Shown: positions 9,720 to 18,410 of the stretch, in pieces | Numbering within the stretch: position 1 is the first letter of the stretch | Layout: every line of letters starts with the position of its first letter | Assembly: GCF_016595465.1 (NCBI RefSeq) | Contig: NZ_JAENIK010000008.1 | Span: 248,001 to 312,000, forward strand | DNA from: Luteolibacter yonseiensis | GTDB taxonomy: Bacteria; Verrucomicrobiota; Verrucomicrobiia; Verrucomicrobiales; Akkermansiaceae | DNA length: 64,000 nucleotides | Reading direction: 5' to 3' | Position numbers and translations under genes: made by a program | The notes under the pieces: model-generated | What the model saw: the letters and a program-made list of their open reading frames with translations, nothing else | The model's database searches: none | Told to the model about the DNA's origin: nothing

Positions 9720-10612
9720 AAACCCTGCGCGACATCGGTGAAGACGCCCTGATCGACCGCCTCATCGGTCTCGTCCCCCGCGATGCGAACCCTGCGGCAG
9801 GCCCGGGAGACGACTGTGCCGTCATCGACCAAGGCGGCTCCACCCTGCTGTTGTTGAAAACCGACGCGCTTGTCGAACACGTGCACTTCCTGCCCACCGC
9901 CCCGGCGCACGCCGTCGGGTGGAAGGCCGCCGCCCGCGTGGTCTCCGACTTCGCCGCGATGGGAGGAAAACCTGAACACTTCCTCATCACCCTGGCCCTG
10001 CCGCCGGAAACGACTGTGGACTGGGTGGAAAACCTCTACCGCGGCTTCGGCGGTTGTCTGGAAAAATTTGGTGGATTCCTGGCCGGAGGAGAAACCTCCG
10101 GTGTCCCGGCCGGATCCGCCGCCGTCATCTCCATCGCCGCAACCGGCAGCGTGTCGCGGGAAAACCTGGTGCTCCGCTCGACCGTAAAGCCCGGCGACAT
10201 CCTCTTCGTCACCGGCACGCTCGGTGGATCGATCCACGGCAAGCATCTCGATTTCACCCCCAGGATCCGCGAGGCGGAATGGCTCGTCACCCATTTCAAA
10301 CCGTCCGCGATGATGGACCTCTCCGACGGCCTCGGCAAGGACCTCGCCCGCCTCGCCGCCGCCTCAGCCTGTGGATTCCGGATCGAACGCGAAAACCTCC
10401 CCCTCACGCCCGGATGCACGGCGGATCAAGCCATCGGCGATGGTGAGGATTTCGAACTCCTCTTTACGATCCACGAATCCCTCGTCGGGAATCTCCAGGC
10501 GGCGTGGCCCTTCACAGACACTCCGCTCACACGCATCGGGAAAATGGAGGAAGCAGGAAACGGTGAGACCCTCGAAGGCGGCTGGGAGCACTTCCAAGCC
10601 TCACATCAATGA
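9716..10612 (+). CDS. thiL: Thiamine-monophosphate kinase
   Basis: Last step of thiamine pyrophosphate synthesis: ATP-dependent phosphorylation of thiamine monophosphate in the cytoplasm. The 298 residues show the family landmarks GPGDDCAVID (29-38), TDALVEHVHF (49-58), VSDFAAMGG (76-84) and MMDLSDGLGKDL (about 200). The GTG start overlaps the CPBP stop (GTGA), which supports both the start and co-transcription. No other thiamine gene and no TPP riboswitch is visible here. Confidence 0.95.
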   Translation: MKTLRDIGEDALIDRLIGLVPRDANPAAGPGDDCAVIDQGGSTLLLLKTDALVEHVHFLPTAPAHAVGWKAAARVVSDFAAMGGKPEHFLITLALPPETTVDWVENLYRGFGGCLEKFGGFLAGGETSGVPAGSAAVISIAATGSVSRENLVLRSTVKPGDILFVTGTLGGSIHGKHLDFTPRIREAEWLVTHFKPSAMMDLSDGLGKDLARLAAASACGFRIERENLPLTPGCTADQAIGDGEDFELLFTIHESLVGNLQAAWPFTDTPLTRIGKMEEAGNGETLEGGWEHFQASHQ

Positions 10613-10700
10613 TGTCAAAAATGCCGCAGCCAACAGCGATCATCCGCAAAAATGATTCATGCCAACATTCCGCATCGGATCGATTCAAACATTGGATAAG

Positions 10701-11096
10701 ATGAACAAAAAACGCCTGCCTTGGATTTTCCTCGGGACTGCCATATTTTCCATGGTCGTGGCGGCGGTGTTTTTTCCCGAACCGTCTTTGCTCGCTGATC
10801 TAGAAAATCGGTGTTCCGGCTATCAGACATATCTCAACCCGTCGCAGGGATTGACCGGCGATTTCAACCGCTGCAGCCGAGCCAGATGCACATGGGATTT
10901 TTTTGAAACGATCAGAACGAATTATGGCTTTGATAAGCCATTTGATTCATCCAAGACCATCGGTTGGTCTTCGTGTCATGAGGCTTGGTGGACTCCACCC
11001 GGAGACAATGTTTACATAAAAAATTCGAAAGACGACACACGGGAGCTACTGGCATACAAAGAGGGTTATGTTTACTACGATATCTCGACCTGGTGA
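10701..11096 (+). CDS. Hypothetical secreted or membrane-anchored protein
   Basis: From the ATG at 10701 (MNKKRLPWIF) it has 131 residues: a basic N-terminus, one hydrophobic segment (about 6-22) and a Trp/Tyr/Cys-containing exported part with four cysteines. GGATAAG lies just before this ATG and favours it over the ATG at 10659. I recognise no family. Base composition is visibly lower in GC than thiL before it and the ABC-F gene after it, as is the following spacer, which suggests a recent arrival. The open frame and start context are the only support. Confidence 0.55.
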   Translation: MNKKRLPWIFLGTAIFSMVVAAVFFPEPSLLADLENRCSGYQTYLNPSQGLTGDFNRCSRARCTWDFFETIRTNYGFDKPFDSSKTIGWSSCHEAWWTPPGDNVYIKNSKDDTRELLAYKEGYVYYDISTW

Positions 11097-11367
11097 GGAT
11101 CAACCCTCCCCCAGCGACCCTCCCAGCGTTTATAGAGGGGCGCGGCTTTCGCCCAAATCAAGCGAAGGCGATATGTCCCGAGTGATGCCACCGATTTATG
11201 TCGACAATGCGTTTGTCGCAAGATGCTCTGAAGTTATCGTCCGAGTCCCGACACCCCTCAAAAATGCACGCGCGAACTAAAACGGCCAACAAGGTGCCGG
11301 GGACAATCCGGCCCAGCTCCGTCCGACAAAACACTTCGCGCACGTCTTCCTTACCTAAAAGAGCCCC
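11097..11367. other. Non-coding spacer, lower GC than surroundings
   Basis: 271 bases between the orphan gene and the YCII gene. Short frames exist on both strands, but none has a plausible protein or start. It holds no tRNA-like fold and no clear terminator, and reads as compositionally like the orphan gene before it. Confidence 0.4.
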
Positions 11368-11706
11368 ATGAAATACCTGATCTCATTTCCAAGCAAAGCG
11401 ATGATCGTTCCCGATGGCGAATGGGAGGCGGTGGTTCACGACTCGCACGCGGTGATCGAGGAAGCGAAGGCCGCCGGTGTCTATGTCTTCGGCGGCGGCA
11501 TCGACGAAGCGGTCCCGCCGGTGCTCGTCTCGGCCGATGGCACGTTCTCCGCAGGCGGATACCCGTGGGCGCCTCCGCTCAATGGCGGATTCACGGTGCT
11601 CGAGCTGCCCTCCCGTGAAGAAGCCGTCGCGTGGGCCGCGCGCATTGCGAAGGCCTGCCGCTGCCAACAGGAACTCCGGGTGTTCGGCTTCGATCCCGCT
11701 TCTTGA
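11368..11706 (+). CDS. YCII-related domain protein
   Basis: Cytoplasmic dimeric alpha-beta barrel protein of 112 residues, of the YciI/DGPF type that often accompanies ECF sigma factors and is sometimes annotated as a transcription initiation protein. MKYLISF at the start, the central FGGGI, the GGFTVLELPSREEAVAWAARI segment (family wording P-s-r-E-E-A-hxWA) and the closing hydrophobic strand fit the family. The biochemical role is not known for most members. No sigma factor is adjacent here. The ATG at 11368 gives the standard N-terminus. Confidence 0.8.
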   Translation: MKYLISFPSKAMIVPDGEWEAVVHDSHAVIEEAKAAGVYVFGGGIDEAVPPVLVSADGTFSAGGYPWAPPLNGGFTVLELPSREEAVAWAARIAKACRCQQELRVFGFDPAS

Positions 11707-11757
11707 AACAGAACCGACGGAGAGTTGAGGAAATCTCCTGAGACGGATCCGGGTGGC

Positions 11758-13659
11758 TCACCCCTCCTTCAGGTCCTCCAGCTCCTCCCAGCGCGTGTAA
11801 AGTTTCGCCGCTTTCGCCTTCAGGGCATCGAGTTTTTCCACCAGCTCGGGAATTTCCGCAAACCGCTTGGCTTGGAAATCCGGGTCGTTCAGCAAGGCCT
11901 CCAGCTCTCCGGCCTCCTCCTCCACTTCAAGAATCGCCGCTTCCATTCCTTCCAGTTCCGCCTTTTCCTTGAAGGTCATTTTGCGAGACTTCTTCTCGAC
12001 CGGGGCCGCCACCGCCGCTTTCTGACGCGCGGCGGCATCCCGCGCCGCCGCCTGGGCCTGGATGCGCTCCGCAGCCTCGCGGGCCTGGCGCTTCTCCAGG
12101 TAGTAGGAATAATTCCCCGTCTGCACCGTGATGCCGTTGTCCTCGAAGGCGATGATCTGGTCACAGATGCGGTCCAAAAAGTAGCGGTCGTGGGAAACGA
12201 CGATCACGCTGCCGTCGAACACCGCGAGGGCTTCTTCCAACATCCGCAGCGAGGGCAGGTCGAGGTCGTTCGTCGGCTCGTCGAGCACGATGACATTGCC
12301 ACCGTTTTTCAGGACCTTCGCAAGCATCAGGCGGGCGCGTTCACCGCCGGAGAGGAGGTCCACCCGTTCGTTGATGCGCTTGTCGTCGAAAAGGAACCTC
12401 CGCAGGTAGTTCCGCGCGCCGAGCGGCTGGTTGCCGAACATGAGCTTTTCATTCCCGTCGGAAATCTCGTCCAGCAGCGAACCGGTGCCATCGAGCGCCA
12501 TGCGGGTCTGGTCGATGTAGTTCACCTTCACCCGCTTGCCGGTGACGGCGGTGCCCTCCGTCGGCTCGATCTGCCCGAGGCAGAGCTTGAGCAGGGTCGT
12601 CTTGCCCACACCATTGCGTCCGACGATGCCGGTGCACTGGCCGGGGCGCAGGCTGAGGGTGAGATTCCGGAACAACCAGCGAGGCGTCACCTCGCCGCCG
12701 ACATTCACCCCCGCGCCCTCCAGTTCGACCACGATGTTGCCAAGGTCCGGCGGCGGCGGGATGAGCAGGTCCATTTCCCGCTCCTCGGGCGGGGCCTCCA
12801 TGCCCTCGATTTCGTAAAACTTGTCCAACCTCGTCCGCTGTTTCGTGCCGCGGGCCTTCACCCCGGAGCGGACCCACTCGAGCTCCTCCCGCAGGAAACG
12901 CTGGCGGCGGCGTTCGGTCTGTTCGGCGATCTGCTGGCGCACGGCCTTCGATTCCAGGAACGCGGTGTAATTCCCCGGGTGGGAGAAGGCACGCCCCTGG
13001 TCGATCTCGATGATGCGGGTGGCGATGACATCGAGGAAATAGCGGTCGTGGGTGACGAAGATCACGGCCCCGGGAAATCCCTTGAGCGCGTCCTCCAACC
13101 AACGGATGGACTCGGCGTCCAGATGGTTCGTCGGCTCGTCCAACAGGAGCAGGTCCGGCTGGCAGACCAGTGCCCGGCACAAGGCGACCCGGCGCTTCTC
13201 ACCGCCGGACAAAGGACCGACGGCGGCCTCGAGCGGGGGTGTGCCGAGCGCGGTGGAAATGGACTTGATGCGCGCCTCCAGGTTCCAGCCATCCGCGTGG
13301 TCGATGAGATGGAGCAGGTCGCTCAACTCCGCCTCCGAACCGTCGCCATTTTCGTAACGGCGTATCGCCTCGACCACGTCCGCAGCGCCGGAGGCGATGT
13401 TTTCCTGCACGCTCAACTCGCCATCCAGCTCGAACTCCTGGGGCAGATAACCGACACGGAGCGCCCTGCGGCGGGAAATTTCACCGGAGTCCGCCATCTG
13501 CTGGCCGGTCAGGATTTTCAAGAGCGACGTCTTGCCACAGCCGTTCCGCCCGACGAGCCCCACCTTCTCCCCCGCGCCTACGGCGAGTGTGACACCGTCG
13601 AGCAGCGTTTGATAACCATAGGTCAGGCGGATTTCGTTGGCGGAGAGCAGAGCGGACAT
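11758..13659 (-). CDS. uup: ABC-F family ATPase, Uup type
   Basis: Soluble tandem ABC ATPase of 633 residues without membrane segments. ABC-F proteins act on ribosomes or, for Uup, also in replication/branched-DNA tolerance. The first Walker A is GRNGCGKTS and the second GRNGVGKTT. Two LSGGE signatures and LLDEPTNHLD / VLDEPTNDLD Walker B motifs are present. The inter-domain arm is Arg/Lys rich (about 230-290). A C-terminal coiled coil (FKEKAELEGMEAAI onward) is the Uup hallmark and absent from EttA. The frame runs back to 13839, but MSALLSANEI at 13659 is the right start. A 13-bp hairpin lies in its leader. Confidence 0.9.
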   Translation of the reverse strand: MSALLSANEIRLTYGYQTLLDGVTLAVGAGEKVGLVGRNGCGKTSLLKILTGQQMADSGEISRRRALRVGYLPQEFELDGELSVQENIASGAADVVEAIRRYENGDGSEAELSDLLHLIDHADGWNLEARIKSISTALGTPPLEAAVGPLSGGEKRRVALCRALVCQPDLLLLDEPTNHLDAESIRWLEDALKGFPGAVIFVTHDRYFLDVIATRIIEIDQGRAFSHPGNYTAFLESKAVRQQIAEQTERRRQRFLREELEWVRSGVKARGTKQRTRLDKFYEIEGMEAPPEEREMDLLIPPPPDLGNIVVELEGAGVNVGGEVTPRWLFRNLTLSLRPGQCTGIVGRNGVGKTTLLKLCLGQIEPTEGTAVTGKRVKVNYIDQTRMALDGTGSLLDEISDGNEKLMFGNQPLGARNYLRRFLFDDKRINERVDLLSGGERARLMLAKVLKNGGNVIVLDEPTNDLDLPSLRMLEEALAVFDGSVIVVSHDRYFLDRICDQIIAFEDNGITVQTGNYSYYLEKRQAREAAERIQAQAAARDAAARQKAAVAAPVEKKSRKMTFKEKAELEGMEAAILEVEEEAGELEALLNDPDFQAKRFAEIPELVEKLDALKAKAAKLYTRWEELEDLKEG

Positions 13660-13794
13660 GGAACGGCGTGGGTGTGCCCTATCCTGAGGGAAACGTCCAT
13701 CGCGGATGTCGCGACCAACGGCATTCCCGCATGTTCTTAGGACGTGGCCCGTTCCTCTTCCAAAACAAGCCGGATGCGCCCACCTCATGGGCCA

Positions 13795-13835
13795 CCGTCG
13801 GCCCATGCCACGCCAGAATTGACATGGGCCGACGG
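13795..13835. other. Strong hairpin: 13-bp perfect stem, 15-base loop
   Basis: CCGTCGGCCCATG (13795-13807) and its exact reverse complement (13823-13835) lie in the 304-base spacer between the divergent ABC-F and rhomboid genes. The hairpin is about 135 bases upstream of each start. No T-tract follows on either strand, so it is not a standard terminator. Nothing else is recognisable in the spacer 13660-13963. Confidence 0.6.
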
Positions 13836-13963
13836 CCACCCTCCAAAGCGAACCGACTGGCGCAGGATGGCGGAACCCGGCACGATTCCGAAGCCGTTAC
13901 CGGTGACAGTATGTTCACCCGGTCTTGCGGCGGATGACAGGCCGTGCTAACCCCTTTTCACAC

Positions 13964-14836
13964 ATGGGCATCGCTGATCGAGATTATCAACGGAACACCT
14001 CGCGCCGCAGCGGCTTTTTTTCCCAAATCACGCCGGCGGTGAAGTGGTTGCTGATTCTGAATATCGGAATCTTCGTGCTGGATGCGATCATTGAAAGGAC
14101 GCTCGGTTACAGATGGCTCGAGTCTTATGGAGCGTTCACCATCCAGTCCGGGATCCAAACCGGAAGGGTTTGGGAATTCATCACCTTCCAGTTCCTGCAC
14201 GGCGGCTTCTTCCACCTGTTGATGAACTGTCTGGGAATCTTCTTCTTCGGCCCATGGATGGAGAGGTGGTGGGGCACCGGGAAATTCGTGATGTTCCATC
14301 TGCTGTGCGGGGTCGGCGGGGCGCTGTTTTTCGCGCTGCTCGCCGTCACCGGCGTGCTGCCGGGTGACGACCTCCAGGCTCCGCTGGTCGGAGCGTCCGC
14401 CGGCATCTATGGCATGCTCGTCGGGGTGGCGGTGATTTCACCGGACATGCGTGTGCGGCTGCTTTTTCCGCCGGTCGAACTCTCCATGCGGCAGGTGGCC
14501 TTGGGAACCCTGGGGATTTCCGCCGCGATGATCTTGTTGAGGATCGGTGGTAACGAGGGAGGCGAGGCCGGACATCTGGGCGGAGCCTTGGCAGGCTATG
14601 TCCTGATGCGCTACCCGCACCTCCTGGGTGACAGGGGCATCCGGATCTTCCAGCCCAAGGTGACCAAGCCGAAGCCGCAGCCGAAGATCCGCCCGCGCTC
14701 CGGACTGGAGAAAATCCGGGACACCGAGGTGGACCTGATTCTCGACAAGATTTCCAGCCATGGATTCCAAAGCCTCACGCAGGAGGAAAAGGATCTCCTG
14801 CAACAAGCCTCCACCCAGAAACAATCGAAACGATGA
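13964..14836 (+). CDS. Rhomboid family intramembrane serine protease
   Basis: Polytopic protease cleaving membrane-embedded substrates. From the ATG at 13964 it has 290 residues. Catalytic Ser145 is in GASAGIYG (143-150) and His203 in EAGHLGGALAG. The HLLMN motif (84-88) and the WR-like L1 segment RWLESYGAF also fit. Six hydrophobic segments are followed by a basic cytoplasmic tail (about 225-290) with a short helical end. I chose MGIADRDYQR because this N-terminus is typical of verrucomicrobial rhomboids; ATG 13934 and TTG 13925 are possible. The stop overlaps the mazG start (ATGA), so the two form an operon. Confidence 0.92.
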   Translation: MGIADRDYQRNTSRRSGFFSQITPAVKWLLILNIGIFVLDAIIERTLGYRWLESYGAFTIQSGIQTGRVWEFITFQFLHGGFFHLLMNCLGIFFFGPWMERWWGTGKFVMFHLLCGVGGALFFALLAVTGVLPGDDLQAPLVGASAGIYGMLVGVAVISPDMRVRLLFPPVELSMRQVALGTLGISAAMILLRIGGNEGGEAGHLGGALAGYVLMRYPHLLGDRGIRIFQPKVTKPKPQPKIRPRSGLEKIRDTEVDLILDKISSHGFQSLTQEEKDLLQQASTQKQSKR

Positions 14837-15645
14837 CCGACGCGGAAATGATCGACTCCCCGGATGCCGGGCGCCAACTCGCCCGTCTCAGGGCCATCAT
14901 GCACCGGCTGCGCGCACCCGGCGGCTGCCCGTGGGATGCGGAGCAGACCCATGAATCCATCGTGCCGAACCTGATCGAGGAAGCTTATGAAACGGTGGAC
15001 ACGATCCAGCGTGGAGACCATGAACACCTGAAGGAGGAGCTCGGCGACCTGCTGCTGCAGGTCGTCTTCCACAGCGAGCTGGCCGAAGAAGCGGGCCGGT
15101 TCAACCTCGACGACGTGGCGCGCGGCATCAGTGAGAAACTGGTCAGGCGGCATCCGCATGTTTTCGCGAGCAGCGGAGTTTCCACCACGGACGGCGTGCT
15201 CGAACAGTGGGAGGCGATCAAACGCGCGGAAAAGGGAGACGAGGAAAAGCCTTACCTGCACGGGGTGGGCAAGGGGCTGCCCGCGCTTTTACGGGCAGCG
15301 AAACTTCAGAAAAAGGCGGCGAAAGTCGGATTCGACTGGCCTGACGAAGCCGGCGTCCTGGCGAAAATCCACGAGGAACTGCTCGAACTGGAAACCGCCA
15401 TGGCCGCACAGGATGAGGCGTCCGTCTCCGAGGAAATGGGCGATCTGTTTTTCTCCATGGTAAATCTGGCCCGCTTCCGGAACATCGACCCGGAGGTCCT
15501 GATGGCCTCCGCGAACGCCAAGTTCGAATCGCGGTTCGGAGAAATGGAGCGCACCCTCCGGTCCGGCGGGGTTTCACTGGATGCCGCCACGCCGGAACAG
15601 ATGGACACGGCGTGGGAAACGGCGAAGCGGAACCTTCGGAGCTAG
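14833..15645 (+). CDS. mazG: Nucleoside triphosphate pyrophosphohydrolase
   Basis: House-cleaning enzyme hydrolysing (d)NTPs to monophosphate and pyrophosphate. The 270 residues match the two-domain MazG (E. coli 263). The N-terminal domain has GGCPWDAEQTHES and the metal-binding EEAYE...KEELGDLLLQ set. The second domain repeats it with KIHEELLELE and SEEMGDLFFSMVN. The four-base overlap with the rhomboid gene indicates co-transcription. Confidence 0.96.
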   Translation: MTDAEMIDSPDAGRQLARLRAIMHRLRAPGGCPWDAEQTHESIVPNLIEEAYETVDTIQRGDHEHLKEELGDLLLQVVFHSELAEEAGRFNLDDVARGISEKLVRRHPHVFASSGVSTTDGVLEQWEAIKRAEKGDEEKPYLHGVGKGLPALLRAAKLQKKAAKVGFDWPDEAGVLAKIHEELLELETAMAAQDEASVSEEMGDLFFSMVNLARFRNIDPEVLMASANAKFESRFGEMERTLRSGGVSLDAATPEQMDTAWETAKRNLRS

Positions 15646-15671
15646 GAAATGTCCTAGCCCGCCCGGCAGGA

Positions 15672-17579
15672 TCAAGGCGTGATGGTGATCGCCTTGGAAG
15701 GGCCGGCGGGGAACCAGTTGTTGCCCAGTTTCGTGCGGAGACGCAGGCTCCACTGCTCCTTGTTCACCAGCTTGGCGCCTGCGGTGGTGGCGTTGAGGGT
15801 GAAACTCTTCGCATTACCGGCGAGCGTGGTCACCTTCTTCGTCTCCAACGTGTCACACTTGAGAACCTGGATGTCATCGATGAAAATTCCGGTTGGCGAC
15901 TTGGGAGCCGCCTCGTGGGTGTAAACCGCTCCAGCGCTGGCATAGTAGCGGAAACGGATGCGGATCGGCTCGGTGGATGCGGGCAGCGCGGCGCTGAAGG
16001 TGGAAACCTTCAGGTCGTATTTGGTATCCGAGACACCCACGATCGGCTTGCCGACGGTGACCCAGGAAACACCGCCTGTCGCGGATGCCTCGACCACGAG
16101 CGTGGAAGCCTTGGTCATGAAACCACGGCGGAACTTGAAGCCCAGCTTCCCGCCGCTTTTCACCAGAATGTCACGGTCGAGTTCAAAGGTTTGATCGGGA
16201 ATTCCCCGCACCAGAAGATCGTAGGAAGTCGGAAATGTGAGTTGGAAAGCGCATTTCCCGACGACGGCACCGAATCCGGCATAGGCGGCGGTTTTCACGA
16301 TGAGCGGGTAATTCGCACCCGTACCGTCGATGACTTTCACATCCTTCGCGACTTCCGCGGTTTCTTTCCAAGCGACAGCGCTCTTCTTGGCGGCGACAAC
16401 CTGCAAACCTTCCGCACCGGCAGGCGGCACAAAGGTGTAGCTGCCGGTTTTCTTGGCCGACAAGCTCGCGGCTCCGGTGATGGCCTGGCTGGACAGAAGC
16501 CGGTTCGGATTGATGAGCGTGACCTTGTAGCTGTAGGAGTCGGGAACACCTGGTCCGCTGACTCCGGTGACGCTGACGTCGAATGCGGTGTCATTATACA
16601 CCGTTCTGATCTGGGCCGATGTCGGGAGCTCCCAGATGATGGCAGGATCACCATATGAGGAATCGCGACGCGTGGCGACAAGCGCCACTGCCTTGCCGGC
16701 GGAATCCTTCATCTGCACCGTGGCCTTTGTAAAATCCGCCCCCTTGCAACTGAGGGACCAGAAACGGGAGTTCAGATCCACAGGGAAAAAGCCGGGTGCC
16801 GGATAGGCCACGAAGGCCGGTTCCTGCGGCAGTATTTCCAGAGGGCTCTGCGAAACGTAGAGAACGTTGGTCGGAGGGACGTAGGCTGACTTTCCGGGTT
16901 GGTCGCCCGTGGCGTAAACGGTGGCTTCCGGATGGAGGTTCCAGCGGCGGTGACCCACCAGATTGTTCGCCGAAGAGGAAGTGAGGCTGCTGGACTGCTC
17001 TTCCTTCATGTATTCAAGAATCGCTCCCGGTCCGTAGGCCCCGAAGGCGAAGTTGCCTTTCGCCACGGCATTCCAAGCCATTGGCGACCAACCGATCAGG
17101 TTGCTCGGCGGATTGTGGGTCATCGCGGGGTTCTTGCCCGTGCCCGGATCGTAGTTCCGGACCAGCATCAGAGCGGCACTCTGGGCGGCGGTGGATTTCA
17201 AAGTGCTCCCGATCGGAAGGGGGAGCGGATCTTTCAGATCGATGACAAGCGGAGAATTCGTGGATACTTTCGAGTTCGTGTTCACCCCGGAAAGAGCCCG
17301 GAAAAAGTTCAGGCGGCGCTCCACGTCTCCGACAAATGCCGCCGAAGTCGTTCCGTTATTTCCGGTATAATTGCCCGTCCACTTGATCCGGGCTTCGTAA
17401 CCCTCTGACGCTTTGTAGACAGCATGCCAGAAGGCAAGCACGTCGTTACGGTTGTTCCGGTCTACGGAAAAACCACGTGTTGCGACGGGATAAGTACCGG
17501 GAAGCCAAGCCTTCGCGCTTGGAACTCCAACCAGCATACAAAGGGCGATGCGAGCCAGAAACGAACTCTTATTAGGCAT
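15672..17579 (-). CDS. Secreted CAP (SCP/PR1-like) domain protein
   Basis: Large extracytoplasmic protein of 635 residues with a signal peptide (about 1-24, ending SAKA). The CAP-like region covers about 85-260: VERRLNFFRALSGV, AQSAALMLVRN, a central MTHNPP, GAYGPGAILEYM and VGHRRWNLHP. This layout is common in verrucomicrobial secreted CAP proteins, whose substrate is unknown. The C-terminal half (about 270-635) is beta-rich and probably made of Ig-like or carbohydrate-binding-like modules, with a jelly-roll type GxxIDDI sequence near 580. The AT-rich stretch 17580-17681 must hold its promoter. The convergent mazG gene ends 26 bases away. Confidence 0.75.
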   Translation of the reverse strand: MPNKSSFLARIALCMLVGVPSAKAWLPGTYPVATRGFSVDRNNRNDVLAFWHAVYKASEGYEARIKWTGNYTGNNGTTSAAFVGDVERRLNFFRALSGVNTNSKVSTNSPLVIDLKDPLPLPIGSTLKSTAAQSAALMLVRNYDPGTGKNPAMTHNPPSNLIGWSPMAWNAVAKGNFAFGAYGPGAILEYMKEEQSSSLTSSSANNLVGHRRWNLHPEATVYATGDQPGKSAYVPPTNVLYVSQSPLEILPQEPAFVAYPAPGFFPVDLNSRFWSLSCKGADFTKATVQMKDSAGKAVALVATRRDSSYGDPAIIWELPTSAQIRTVYNDTAFDVSVTGVSGPGVPDSYSYKVTLINPNRLLSSQAITGAASLSAKKTGSYTFVPPAGAEGLQVVAAKKSAVAWKETAEVAKDVKVIDGTGANYPLIVKTAAYAGFGAVVGKCAFQLTFPTSYDLLVRGIPDQTFELDRDILVKSGGKLGFKFRRGFMTKASTLVVEASATGGVSWVTVGKPIVGVSDTKYDLKVSTFSAALPASTEPIRIRFRYYASAGAVYTHEAAPKSPTGIFIDDIQVLKCDTLETKKVTTLAGNAKSFTLNATTAGAKLVNKEQWSLRLRTKLGNNWFPAGPSKAITITP

Positions 17580-17681
17580 GTCGGGCGGGTCAATAGTAAC
17601 TTACCCATTGAAACGCAATACAAAATGTAAAATTATTTGGACATCTTCTTTATCAAGCCACAAAGATTTTATAATTAATCA

Positions 17682-18398
17682 TTACTGGAATTCATAACGA
17701 AGGGCCGCCAAACAAAAAATCGTTGCTGTTTCCACGCGAAGTACGATCTCGCCGAGTGAAATTTTAAAAAATCCCGCGTCTGAGGCGGCCTGCGTCTCCT
17801 CGGCGGTGAAATCTCCTTCCGGACCCACAAGCAAGGTTGCATGGGTGGTCCCGGGATGATCCCTGAGGACAGAACGAAATGGCCTGGCGTCCGGGGCAAG
17901 CGAGGCGATGAGCTTCAGGCCCGGCGCGGCTGCCTGATCGGATATCCAACGCTCGAATGTCAGAGGGTCGGCGACCTGCGGCAAGGTATCCTGCCCGCAC
18001 TGCTTGCAAGCCTCGAGGGCATTGCGGCGCCATTTCTCGGATTTCCCGTCTCCCGGCTGGACGATGGTATTCCGGGTGACAAGCGGTTGGATGGCGGTGA
18101 TTCCCAGTTCCACGGATTTCTGGACGATGAGGTCCATGTTTTTCCCTTTCGGAATCGCCTGCGCCAGCGTGATGGCCGGCATGGGGGACCGCGAAGGCAG
18201 GATTTCGCCTATTTTCAACGGAACGTGGTCCCGCGATACGGAAAGCGCTTCCGCAGAGGCGCGGCGTCCCTCGCCATCGAAGATGATGATTTTTTCCCCC
18301 GCCCTGCCCCTCAGGACCTGGGAAAAATGACGCGCTTCATCGCCGACAAGCGTCGGCTCGGTGAGCCATGCGCCCGGAGGTAGGAAGAAGCGCGCCAT
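17682..18398 (-). CDS. rsmE: 16S rRNA (uracil(1498)-N(3))-methyltransferase
   Basis: SAM-dependent SPOUT methyltransferase modifying U1498 of 16S rRNA. The 238 residues have the family's N-terminal PUA-like part (ARHFSQVLRGR). The C-terminal knot follows, with KSVELGITAIQPL, EACKQCGQD, LLVGPEGDFT and SLGEIVLRVETA. It starts 12 bases after the dnaJ stop, so it is the third gene of a grpE-dnaJ-rsmE operon, a linkage known in other bacteria. Confidence 0.96.
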   Translation of the reverse strand: MARFFLPPGAWLTEPTLVGDEARHFSQVLRGRAGEKIIIFDGEGRRASAEALSVSRDHVPLKIGEILPSRSPMPAITLAQAIPKGKNMDLIVQKSVELGITAIQPLVTRNTIVQPGDGKSEKWRRNALEACKQCGQDTLPQVADPLTFERWISDQAAAPGLKLIASLAPDARPFRSVLRDHPGTTHATLLVGPEGDFTAEETQAASDAGFFKISLGEIVLRVETATIFCLAALRYEFQ

Positions 18399-18410
18399 CG
18401 GGATTACGGA

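Noticed and set aside
11725..13740. 671-codon plus-strand frame
   Set aside because: Antisense of the ABC-F ATPase gene, which carries both Walker A motifs and the signature sequences.
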